NCBI RefSeq assembly: GCF_016808335.1
Contig: NC_053145.1
Span: 25,200,001-25,264,000, forward strand
Length of the DNA stretch: 64,000 bases
Reading direction: 5' to 3'
Source of the DNA: Panicum virgatum
Taxonomy: Eukaryota > Streptophyta > Magnoliopsida > Poales > Poaceae
This document shows positions 34,701 through 44,263 of the stretch, in pieces (position 1 is the stretch's first letter; every line of letters begins with the position of its first letter). The notes under the pieces are model-generated. The model was not told the origin of the DNA and ran no database searches. It saw only the letters and a program-made list of their open reading frames with translations. The translations under genes were made by a program, and so were the position numbers.

Positions 34701-35093
34701 GAAGGAGCCCTGAGGCAGCTGAAGGAGCTATCCGAGTCCCGAGACTTGATGCAGCGAGAGCTTGTCATGCTGCGGGAGGTCAAAGGCGCTGCCCAGGAAA
34801 TAGCCGAAGCTATGGATATCCCCGAAAGAGATGGAGATGAACCGCTTTTGTTGGCGGGGAGTCTTCGTAAAGTACCCGAGGCCTTCGAGAGGTATGTCTC
34901 CACAATCACCCGCACGTATGTGGGTCACGTACTTGGGCTGGTAAAATCTTATCGGCCAAGCACTCGTCTGTATGCACTTGGAAAAGGAGCTAAGGCTGAC
35001 TGTACGGATGAACAATTCCGTCAATATGTGGAAGAAACTTCGGTGGTGGCCAATCAGATTGTGGAGTCTTTGAACAAGTCTGATTCTCCTTGA
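28742..35093 (+). pseudogene. Antisense multi-exon gene of TAT-2 (putative gypsy-type transposon protein), split by a solo LTR
   Basis: In-frame ATGs at 28742 and 28772. Exon 1 (to 29005) gives VVQWRPAFGDARPYDNTGK and ends GLGL; it resumes at 32414 with a Tyr-rich stretch, HLSEAFLGIEPHFDLF and KLSQKVIDWKPKWF, the Transposase_28-like region. Later exons are acidic and Ser-rich. The last (34698-35093) has a coiled coil, MEGALRQLKELSESRD, and ends SLNKSDSP plus stop. Likely introns: 33077-33152, 33443-33520, 33743-33809, 34076-34151, 34298-34365 and 34499-34579, all 67-81 bp with GT..AG ends. Nonsense codons occur at several points in 32450-33010. Direction is opposite to gag. Biochemical function is unknown. 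Confidence 0.72.
29006..32408 (-). mobile_element. CHR1 solo LTR (in an exon of the TAT-2 antisense gene)
   Basis: 3403 bp, TGTAACACCC to GGGTGTTACA, with perfect target duplication GTCTT (29001-29005 and 32409-32413). Internal features are as in the other family members: hairpin at about 29369-29387, GC-rich block about 30890-32150. The long minus-strand ORF 31297-32190 lies in the GC-rich block and is Pro/Arg/Ser-rich without conservation in sister LTRs. Confidence 0.95.
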
Positions 35094-35339
35094 TATTCGA
35101 ATGAATTTAAGTTGGCACGTGTTCCGGGAGTACTGTTTGAACAAATATTGAATATTTGTGTAATGTCAAGTACTTATTTTGTGTTTAGGATTGTGAAATC
35201 CTTTGATGTGTCGAGTAGTTGTACTCGGAGGTCCTGAGTGTAGGCAGCATCGTGCCCACTCAGTTAAAATAGTAGATACAAGGAATTGTATCGGTAACTG
35301 CCTTGGAAGGCAAAGTATTCTCGAATGGGGTCGAGTTTT
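35094..35339. other. Downstream of the TAT-2 antisense gene
   Basis: AT-rich 3' flank of the coding region, followed by the first very diverged repeat-like phrases. It includes TCGAGTAGTTGTACTCG. No gene is seen. Confidence 0.5.
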
Positions 35340-36800
35340 TGTGGTTCTGAATCAGAACCGTTGTGCTGACCGATTAGGATTGAATCCCATAGGATTAACC
35401 AAGTGGGAATAGCACTAAAAGAGTGTAAAAAGCCGTAGCTTAGTGAAGATTTCCTTTTATAAGGAAAAACATTGTCTGAGCAAGGCTCATATGGATTTAA
35501 TTGTCCACTATGGAAAAACTCTTATCGAGTATTTGGAGTCAGAGATGTCCCTTGATAGATAGGTGAACAAGATGTTCTTGTCAACCTATTTTAGAGTATC
35601 AAGAACTTATTCGTACTCCTTGAGGGATTTTCGTAGTTGACCAATTAGGATAGACCTTGCTTGGTCACCCAAATAACATACAACTATTGTAAAAATATTC
35701 CGGACTACTCGATCTTATCGAGTAGTATGTCCTATACATGGACTGGATTGATTTCTAGAATAGGACTGTTAGGATTGAACTCCGTCGAGTTAACCAAGAC
35801 GTAAATATTCTAGAAATATCCCGAACTAACTCGGGCAAGGCGAGTAAGGTGTCCTACCTGAGGGCTGGAGTAACTCTTAGGGCAAGTCTATTAGGTACGA
35901 ACCCCGTTGGGTTGCCCAAGACGAAAGTGCCGAAGGAGTATCCAAAACCTACTCGAGCCGGCAAGTAGGGTGTCCTTTAACCAAGGACTGGAGTAATCCT
36001 TAAGTCAAAAACTGTTAGGTATGAACCCCGTTGGGCTATCCAAGACGTAAATGTCAGAAAGGTATCCAAAACTTACTCGAGCGAGGCGAGTAAGGTGTCC
36101 TTTAACCAAGGACTGGAGTAAGACAGAACTGTTAGGTACGAACCCCGTCGGGTTGCCCAAGACGTAAATGTCGAAGGGATATCCAAAACCTACCCGAGCG
36201 AGGCGAGTAGGGTGTCCTTTAACCAAGGATTGGAGTAATCTTTAAGACTGAATTGTTAGGTACGAACCCCATCGAGTTGCCCAAGACGTAAATGTTGAAG
36301 GGATATCCAAAACCTACCCGAGCGAGGCGAGCAAGGTGTCCTTTAACTAAGGACTGGAGTAATCCTTAAGACAGAACTGTTAGGTACGAACCCCGTCGGA
36401 TTGCCCAAGACGTGAATGTCGAAGGGATATCCAAAACCTACCCGAGCGAGGCGAGTAGGGTGTCCTTTAACCAAGGACTGGAGTAATCCTTAAGACAGAA
36501 CTGTTAGGTATGAACCCCGTCAGGCTATCCAAGACGTAATTGTCAGAAAGATATCCAAAACTTACTCGAGCGAGGCAAGTAAGGTGTCCTTTAACCAAGG
36601 ACTGGAGTAATCCTTAAGACAGAACTGTTAGGCATGAGCCCCGTCGGGCTATCCAAGACGTAAATGTCAGAAAGATATCCAAAACTTACTCGAGCGAGAC
36701 GAGTAAGGTGTCCTTTAACCGAGGACTGGAGTAACTTTTAAGACAGAACTGTTAGGTACGAACCCCGTCGGGTTGTCCGAGACGTAAATGTCAAAAAAGC
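35340..36800. repeat. 124-bp tandem repeat array of TAT-2
   Basis: Seven regular units have TGTCCTTTAACC-type starts at 35971, 36096, 36213, 36337, 36461, 36585 and 36709. Spacings are 125, 117, 124, 124, 124 and 124 bp; the 117-bp unit lacks a short TCCTTA stretch. More diverged units lie to the left (35340-35970). Each unit holds CTACTCGAGCGAGGCGAGTA and GGTACGAACCCCGTCGG. The array sits in the 3' region of the element, where tandem arrays are known in plant Tat elements. Confidence 0.93.
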
Positions 36801-37062
36801 ACCCGAGTGTAAACCATAAAAACTACTCGATAGCTGCTCCAATGCTGAGCGTGACTTTCGAGATGGGGTATTGGTCGTATGAGTGAAAGCCAAGTAGTCA
36901 ATTTATTAAAGGAATCAACTTTTATTTGGATTTGTCGAAATTACAGTAGTTGTAAAGTGACAGACTCTGACTCTTAAGACCTACCCTTGTCCATTAGACG
37001 TGGGCAATGGTTTACATGACTGAATGAAACTTATTCAAAAAACTATTCGATATGATGGTCGA
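36801..37062 (-). other. TAT-2 segment between tandem repeats and gag
   Basis: It shares GTAGTCGA..TTTATTAAAG(G/A)..ATCAAC with TAT-1 near 4790-4840, where integrase follows. Here gag follows at 37063 instead, so the deletion of pol falls within this stretch. Confidence 0.6.
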
Positions 37063-37605
37063 CTAGATTTGAGGTAAGGTCTCCTTCAGGAGAGGTGCCC
37101 CGAGGGCCTTGCGGAGGGAGTCACACTCGAAGATCGTGTGAGAGCTCTTCGGGTGGATGAAGCACTTGCACTGTAGAGTCTTGTTGATCCTAGCTCCGCC
37201 GAGAGATGTTTCTCCATGATGTGTGGTGCGTGGTTTACCCTGAGGACGGGTGTTTACCGTCTTGTACTTTTTGAAGGATGCGGAAGCCTTTGATGGGATG
37301 CGGTAGTTGAAAGAAGGGCTATAAGCCTCGACTTCCTCGCGTTCCTTTCTCCTTGAGATGATGACGTTGTGTGCGTCACGGCCAACATTGATCATGTTGC
37401 GGAGGTCGTAGTTGGAGTAGTCGTAGTTGTCGCCCTGCTATTCCTGTAGGCTGTTAGCGAGGCGTCGGCGCCAGAACGCCCCTTTTTGGTTAAGTAGGCA
37501 ATGACGCTCGTAGAGATCTTCTGCTGGATGCTGCTATTCCAGTTGCACAGTGACTGTCACCGCTGGATTAGGTGTAGGTGGATCTTGCTTGGTAGTAGCC
37601 TGAAC
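37063..37605 (-). pseudogene. gag of TAT-2, C-terminal part
   Basis: The open part 37063-37395 contains CKCFIHPKSSHTIFEC, a zinc-knuckle-like motif of the Tat gag type (Cys, His, His, Cys spacing), preceded by a basic region (ISRRKEREEVEAYSPS). Upstream in the same frame are GAFWRRRLANSLQE and NYDYSNYDLRN, with at least two TAG codons. The sequence is cut at 37606 by TAT-3 and resumes at 56235. The 3' end of the ORF is at 37063, where pol should follow but does not. Confidence 0.8.
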
Positions 37606-37993
37606 TGTTAGACCCGGGGCCACAGGACTGTGCACACCGCATAGATATGAGGAAGATTCCGGATATCCATAAGAAAGGAAGAAACCGAACTCCAACTAGA
37701 ACTCCTTTGTAATCCTCCGAGGACTCCTACCTTGTAAACCGACTAGAATTCCACCTCCTGGACTATATAAAGGAGGGCGGGGGTACCTAGATCGGTATGA
37801 ACCAGCGCAGGGTGCAATATACCAAACCACCACATAGGACGTAGGGTATTACGCTATTTCGGCGGCCCAAACCTGTCTAAATTTGTGTCTTGTGTCCTTG
37901 CATTTACCTTCAAGTTCCAGATTCGGTGATCTACTCCCAACCATCTCATATCTTAGGGCATCCCAAGGTAGGCGGGCGGTAAAAGTACCGACA
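37606..37993 (+). repeat. 5' LTR of TAT-3
   Basis: 388 bp, TGTTAGACCC to TACCGACA. The TATA box TATATAAAG is at 37765-37772, followed by a GGAGGGCGGGGG stretch. The U5 block (37890-37990) is repeated almost identically at 56130-56234. Confidence 0.92.
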
Positions 37994-37995
37994 GT

Positions 37996-38012
37996 TGGCG
38001 CCCACCGTGGGG
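37996..38012 (+). promoter_or_regulatory. Primer-binding site of TAT-3
   Basis: TGGCGCCCACCGTGGGG starts 2 bp after the LTR. This is the common primer site of grass Tat-type elements; I do not assign the tRNA with certainty. Confidence 0.8.
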
Positions 38013-38741
38013 CCGATCGTCGTGATCATTGGGAGATCTTGAAGGACCTCATCACCAAAAATCAAATTACTCGACGAGAAGCAAGTCATCGAATAGGAGT
38101 TCGAGCAGACAAATCCAAGCCTGCCTGCAATCTCGAGCGCGAGACCGAGTTGCATGCAATTCCGAGGACAAGTCGCACATGACAACTATTATCATGACCG
38201 ACCTTGACTCGTGAATCGAAGCAAGGCTCCGCATGTGTGAAGTCAAGATTGAATTGTAGCACACACATCGGATGAGCTACTCTCTGATATGTTGGAATCT
38301 CAATTAGCAAGCTTCGCTACACGCACACGGAAGGCTACCAGAATGATTAGTAGCTCTTGATAATTGGTGTGTGCATCAACGATGGCTCCAAATACTACAT
38401 GAAGGCTACCAGCGGGATCAAGCGGCGACTACTTCGACTTCCAGAGAACACTAGGCGACACGTCGACGACTACATCGACTACATCGACTACTCGGCAACG
38501 TCAACAATCGCTGTCGACTACTTCGACTACTCGGTGACGAAGCATCGACTACTTTGACTACTCGTCTCGACTAGAAAACTAGTCGAGAGTGGGTCTCGCA
38601 CAGTCAATAACTAGTCGGAATCAATTCCGACTAGTCGGCTTCAATCAAGCAAAGTCACTTATACCTTTTTCGACTTGTTTTTTCAAGATCGAATGTTTTT
38701 TTGGGGTACGCCTCTCGACCGAAGTTACGCTCGGGGGCTAC
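38013..38741 (+). other. TAT-3 leader and interior, left part
   Basis: A gag-like start is not readable. 38440-38590 is an array of CGACTAC/CGACTACTT phrases (for example ATCGACTACATCGACTAC). The segment ends with GCTCGGGGGCTAC (38729-38741), a polypurine-like motif, where the CHR2 LTR inserted. Confidence 0.6.
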
Positions 38742-41700
38742 TGTGGCAGTACCGCCCAAATTAATCCGGCTCAAGTGCGCTAACCATCACCATACAGGTA
38801 ATCCCGGCTAACACGCACTTCAAACGGAGTAATCCGGCAGTCCAGTCGGGTAAAGTCCCGATAAAACCACTTGAGCTGCATTCGAAACCCAAAGCTTACA
38901 TGCAACTCACACGAAGGTGAGTCCAGAGAGTACAACATTTCACAGATATATTACATTACAGAGTCTTAACTTAATTATTACAAACCAAGTTCGAAATCTC
39001 CGAACGGTACTTGAAGTTCAAAATGAAAGTAGTTCAGAGTTCATTGCAGCGGAAATAAAACGAGTTCTAAACGACGATATAGGATGTCATGATGAAGCCC
39101 GTACATGACATCACTCGGCATTGCCATCGTTGGCCGGAGTCGTATCCCACTCCACCGACCAACTAGGAGGCAGAGTACACGGCCACGTCAAACTAGCAAT
39201 CATGTCCTCAAAAGTATTACCTGAAACAAAATTGAGCCACAAGCAAGGCTGAGTATACTAATACTCAGCAAGGCTTACCCGACTAGGATATAACTAACCC
39301 TCTAACTAGACATGCAAGGCTTTTGGCTTGAGGGGTTTGTCTTTGCCGAAAAGCAGTAAGTCCTTATTTTCCGATTTTAGCTTTCAAGTTCTATTATGAT
39401 TAACCATTCTACATTAGCATCTATCCTAAAGCATACATGGTGGAAAGCAATTATTTTTCATCATTCAACCATATTTCTCATCCTCATTGTTCCACTTCTT
39501 ACTCTATGTGGCAAAAGGGTTAAGCAGTCTCAATATCCGTGAGAGACGGACGATTCGAATCGAATTTGTTAACCTGGCCAGGCAGACCTAAACACACGCA
39601 TGGGGAATGCAATCACCCACGCGACTTTTCCCCTTTTTCCCCGGACATGAAACAGGCCCACCATCCTAGGGTGCCCTGCACCCGTGCGTGACCATAGACC
39701 AGACAGTGGGGAGTATGTTCCACGGCCGGTTCCATCAGGTACTTAAGCTTACTGATTACCATATTCTCGGCATGTGGTTAGTACGTTCAAACGCTTAACC
39801 ACCACTACCACATACCGCGGCCTTATCCATTTTGACTAAACGGACGGGGTATCACAAGTACAACAACTCCGCCCGTAAACCTTATATTGCAGTGTGTAGA
39901 AAGCATTCAACTCCTATGAGCTCGCGAGTGACAGGAAATCACTCGACTTCTACCGAACCATTAGCATAGCCAACTAGCGACCTATACATACTAGTGTTCA
40001 AGCATAGGTACCTAGGATCATGCAACTAAGGTTCCAAACAATTCCTGCAACTTAAATGCACAATAAACAGGAATACAAATAGTTGCATAAATTAAAATAG
40101 GTAGGACATGCTCCGGGGCTTGCCTTCCTGAGCGGAGCTAGCCTTGGGCTCTTCTGAACTCTGGTTCAGGTCTTCAGTGGCTTCAGTTAGATTCACTTGA
40201 GCTTCACGCTGCTCACTCTCGGACTCCGGCACCAACTCATACGTACCGTCAGGGAGAGTAGTCGAATCTATATGAAATGCATAGGCGTGAGTTATTTTAG
40301 TGATACGATTTAATCAATTCTTTACTAAAGAGTTGTAATCCAATACAAACTCAAGATGATTTGCAAAGGATTATGTTACATCATTTTGGACAATCCTTTA
40401 TAGAGTAATAATCGTTATATCTGACTTCGCAAAGCAACTAGGGTGGATTTTACCCTTTTCTCCCTATGCAGCAAAAGAAAGGATTTTTCTTATTTATTAC
40501 TAGGTTAAGCATATCCTTCTCATAATTAAGGTTACACAGAGATTCTGGGTTTGAAATTTTTACGCTAGGTACATATCTGAGTAACTTGTCTACTGTGAAA
40601 TTTTCAGCCCATTTCATGCAGCCTAATAACCATGAAAAATAAAATAAACAGCTACTGCTAGAAACAAAAATGAATTTTTCAGGTCAAACTATGCAAGTAC
40701 TGGTAATGAAATTTTAACCGAGTGTTGCCCACCTAAAGATGAGCTTGCCATAAATTTTTCACAATTAAATAAGCATTGTACAGGGCATGAAAAATAGCAC
40801 AATGTATAGCTGCATGGATCAAAACTAGTTTCTACAGACTGTTCTAGCAAGTTCAAGAGCCTCATCTTTTACCAGAACGGTTATATACTCAAAGTTAACC
40901 CCTAGAAAAATTATTAGAATTTTTCATGTTCATAAACTATTTTTAATGATTTAATGTAACTCTCCTCACCAAAACTCATTTGGTCCAGATTGACTTAACT
41001 AAAAATTCCCAAACTTTTTCTGTATACTCTTGGAACTAAAATACCAGTACTGTAAAAGTTTGAACCCATGAAACATATCATAACAACCTGGATAATTAAA
41101 ACTATCCCTACTAGGCATACAACAAGTTTTAAATAAACTGATAGCTAGGCATGTAAACTATCCACGAAATTTTTACGCAAGCTTATACATCTAACATGTA
41201 ACCCACTGACCAAAAATGGCTAAGAGCTCATGCTTGTATCTTGAGATCAAATAAAAGGTACATTTTATTTGTATTTTAAATGAAGTAAAAACTAATGAGC
41301 AAATGAAAAAGTGCATCTAACAAAAGTTGTAGATCTCTTCTCAAAGATTCCAGAACAGTTGAGTTTGAATTTTTCTGATTTTTCTACGATTTTTAAACGA
41401 ATTTACAAGTTCACTGGAAAAAATTAGAAAACACAAAAACACAGATTGCAAAGGGGCCCCTGGAATTTTCACAAAACCCCCTGGAAACCTAAAACTAATC
41501 GCGCAGGGGTCCTTGGCCGGCGTTGGGGACAGAGGAGGCGGTGGCGGGGGGGTTTCCCGGCAAGGGGAGGCTCGCCGGCGGTGGGGATGGTATCCTGGGG
41601 CAAGAGCTCACCGAGATCTACCTAGGGGTGGGTGATGTGGTCGACGGGGATGGCCGGAGCAGGGGTGGCGGTGGCGCCCAGGGAGCGGCGGCGGTGGCTG

Positions 41701-43053
41701 CAGCGGGCGGCGGCGCTCCGGTGCGGGAGGAGGGGCAAGGGCAGGCCGGGGAGCTTCACGGCGCCATGAGGAAGCTGCAATGGGGGTTGATTTGGGCCGG
41801 GGCGGGGCGGAGCAGGGAGTTCCTCGGCGGGCGGGCGGCCGGCGGTGTTCACGACGGCGGCGGCGGTGTTCCGCTGCACTGGGAGGCTCCGGGTGGAATT
41901 GGACGGGTCTGGGAGCTGCTTGGGGGTGAGATGAAGCTCGCGGGGTGCTTGGTGGGGGTGGAGGAGTGCGGAGCGAGGCCCTCCATGGGAGCCGTAGCTC
42001 GGCGGGCGGAAAATGGGGGCGCGGCGGCGCTGCGCAGTGGCGCGGCGGCGCTGGCCGCTCTAGGCGAAGGGGTGGGGCGTAGGCGTGGGGAATGGGGTGC
42101 GGGCATGCGAGCACACGCGCGACGCGAGCTAAATGGCAAAGTGAGGGCACGAGGGTGGGGGGGAACTGGGCGCTCGCGCGGGGAGTAGGGCGTCGGCGGC
42201 GAGGGTGGCTGTGGCGCTCTGCGGCGCGTTGATGGCGTGATGGCGTGGCCGAGCGGCGAGGCAGCAGCGGGGCAGTGATGCAGCGGGGGCGGGGCGATGA
42301 TGGCGGGGTGGCGTGCGGGCGGCAGGTGCACGGCCGGCCCGTTGGGGTGCCACGGCGGCGTCGCGGCGCGTCGCCGAGCGCGTGTCGCGGCGCGCTCAAC
42401 GATGGCAGGCGTGATGGGATGGGGGGGAGGTCAGCGCCGTGCGGGGCGTGCGCACTCGAGCGGGGAGGGAGTCAGCGGCGCGCGGCCAGGCAGCAGGGCA
42501 GCGAGCGGGGGCGTGCAGCAGCGCAGCGAGCGGCAGCGGCGCGCTGAGCGCTCGGGGCAGGGGAGGGTCAGCGAGGAAGAGAGAGAGGAGAGAGAAAAAG
42601 GGAGTGGAGAGAGAAATTTAAAAGTCCACGGTTTGACTTAGCCCAAACTCGAAATTTTCAATTGAAACTCAAAAAATTTACAACACGAAAGTTGTTCAAA
42701 ATTCCATTTCCTACAACTTTCCTTTCAGGCAAAACTTTGTTTGAGCAACGATTTGAAAGTTAAAAATTTGAATTCACGTTTAATGAACCCACTGCTTTTC
42801 GGGGTTTTTCTCCAAATTTCATGTTAGAACTTGAAAAACTTTGAAAACGAAAGTTGTTTATTTTGTCAAACTCTACAACTTTCATTTTGGGCAAAACTTC
42901 ATTTGAGCAAAAGTGTGAGAGTTGATTTTTTTTTGGCGTGTTTAACGGAATTTCGGGCTTTTAAGTAATTGAGAAATTTGGGGGGGGGGGGTTTACGTGT
43001 CATTTTATGTTAATTGCATGTTTAAGACAATGCTAAACATCGGAGGTGTCACA
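38742..43053 (-). mobile_element. CHR2 solo LTR (in TAT-3)
   Basis: 4312 bp, TGTGGCAG to GTGTCACA, with perfect target duplication GCTAC (38737-38741 and 43054-43058). It is homologous to, but diverged from, the LTR at 58467-62303, and in the same orientation. Contents: hairpin CTGAGTAT..ATACTCAG (39249-39268), AT-rich middle, GC-rich block (about 41460-42600) and a run of 12 G at 42980-42991. The long ORFs of the GC-rich block (41523-42188 plus, 41608-42399 minus) face each other over the same bases and look like base-composition effects. Confidence 0.95.
39248..39269. other. Hairpin in the CHR2 solo LTR
   Basis: GCTGAGTAT, loop ACTA, then ATACTCAGC: a perfect 9-bp stem. It is also kept in the other CHR2 LTR at about 58973-58992 with a changed loop base, and followed in both by AAGNCTTA. 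Confidence 0.85.
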
Positions 43054-44102
43054 GCTACACCATGATCGACTGCTTTGTGCGCAACCTGCACTCTCGCCGA
43101 CTTTCTTGTGCGCAACCCGCACTTTTGCAGACTTTTTTTTTCCGCCTCCCGCACTCTCATCAAGTGTTTTATGTGCGTCGAGCATCTTATTTGTCGCCTT
43201 GTCGACTTCTCTGTTTTCATTGTCTTCTCTCAACGGTTGCTAAAGTACTCAAGGAGCACACGCCAACCTCGACTCTTCTGTACGCCTATGTTCCTACGCG
43301 TGCATGCGGCCACGTTCCCTGCGCTATGGGCTACGGCTATCAGGGATCATGTGCTTACACATAATAAGCTAACTGCTCGGGGAAATTACATGACCACAAG
43401 ACACGAAAAACATTTTTATATGCATTCTTTAATGCTGGGATTTTCTCCCGTTCTTTTACAAGCATTTTCTGCAATGCTAGGATTTGCTCCCAACTTGATA
43501 TCATGTATATCATTTTACAACATATTTTTATATTTATTTCACAGGAGATCGGACCTGGAGCATGCTGCTGGCATGTCTTGCTCTCAGGCTCGGGGGCTGG
43601 ACACCAAAAACTACTCGACGTATCTTCCATGGCTTGCCTGGCTCGCAGGCTCGGGGGCTGGACGATGCAAAACTACTCGATGATGACTCATGTTAAGACC
43701 GGAGGCAAGAAAAATTCTTCACTGCGTGCCACGACTTTTGGATCCTTTATTCCAAATCTTGGAATTTGGATTCAAGGCTCGGGGGCTGCGGGACATGTGT
43801 CATCGACGCTTATTTTTCAAATTTATGGAAGATAAAGACAAGAAGACTGAAGACTGATTTGACCCTCAGCCTGATTCTGTGATTCAACCTAAGGCTCGGG
43901 GGCTACTCCATATGGATCGCAAGTTCATCGCGCACCATATAAAAGAAGACTTTTGGGGCTTGAGCACCTCACAGCCTTGATGCAGCCGGAAGTACTCGGA
44001 AGATCACTCGAAGCACTTGATAGAGCACTCAAAATATTCAAAGACAACTTCAGAAGTACTCAACGCCTACAGTACTCGGTTACGAAGTGCTCGGGGGCTT
44101 AG
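43054..44102 (+). other. TAT-3 interior, right part
   Basis: Contains near-repeats of CGCAACC(T/C)GCACT(C/T)T near 43079-43130 and five GCTCGGGGGCT motifs (43588, 43649, 43777, 43894 and 44089). The last lies 3 bp before the 3' LTR and is the likely polypurine tract. 43850-43980 is the reverse complement of sequence shared with TAT-1 and TAT-2. The 202-codon ORF 43075-43683 has no recognisable similarity and crosses these repeats. Confidence 0.65.
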
Positions 44103-44263
44103 TGCCCGGGCCCACGGGACTGTGCACACCGCATAGATATGAGGAAGATTCCGGATATCCATAAGAAAGGAAGACACTGAACTCCAACTAGAACTCCTTT
44201 GTAATCCTCCTAGGACTCCTACCTTGTAAACCGACTAGAATTCCACCTCCTGGACTATATAAA
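44103..44263 (+). repeat. 3' LTR of TAT-3, left piece
   Basis: TGCCCGGGCC.. aligns to the 5' LTR from 37606 and ends in its TATA box (TATATAAA, 44256-44263), where the CHR1 element inserted. Confidence 0.9.

Noticed and set aside
28742..35093. An ordinary host gene hit by an LTR insertion
   Set aside because: A second copy with the same flanking repeats and polypurine motifs at 1211-5833 shows that it travels as part of the TAT element.
36005..36226. 73-codon minus-strand ORF in the tandem array
   Set aside because: It just reads two repeat units; the neighbouring units do not keep the frame.
35971..36800. CRISPR-like regular array
   Set aside because: Units are 124 bp contiguous tandem copies without short repeats and unique spacers, in a plant retrotransposon.
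41523..42399. Overlapping long ORFs on both strands of the CHR2 solo LTR (221 and 263 codons)
   Set aside because: They lie in a very GC-rich block where stop codons are rare, are Gly/Arg/Ala/Pro-rich, and show no domain or matching ORF in the sister LTR.
43075..43683. 202-codon plus-strand ORF in TAT-3
   Set aside because: It crosses repeated GCTCGGGGGCT and GCAACC-type phrases, has no recognisable domain, and sits between inner LTR signals.
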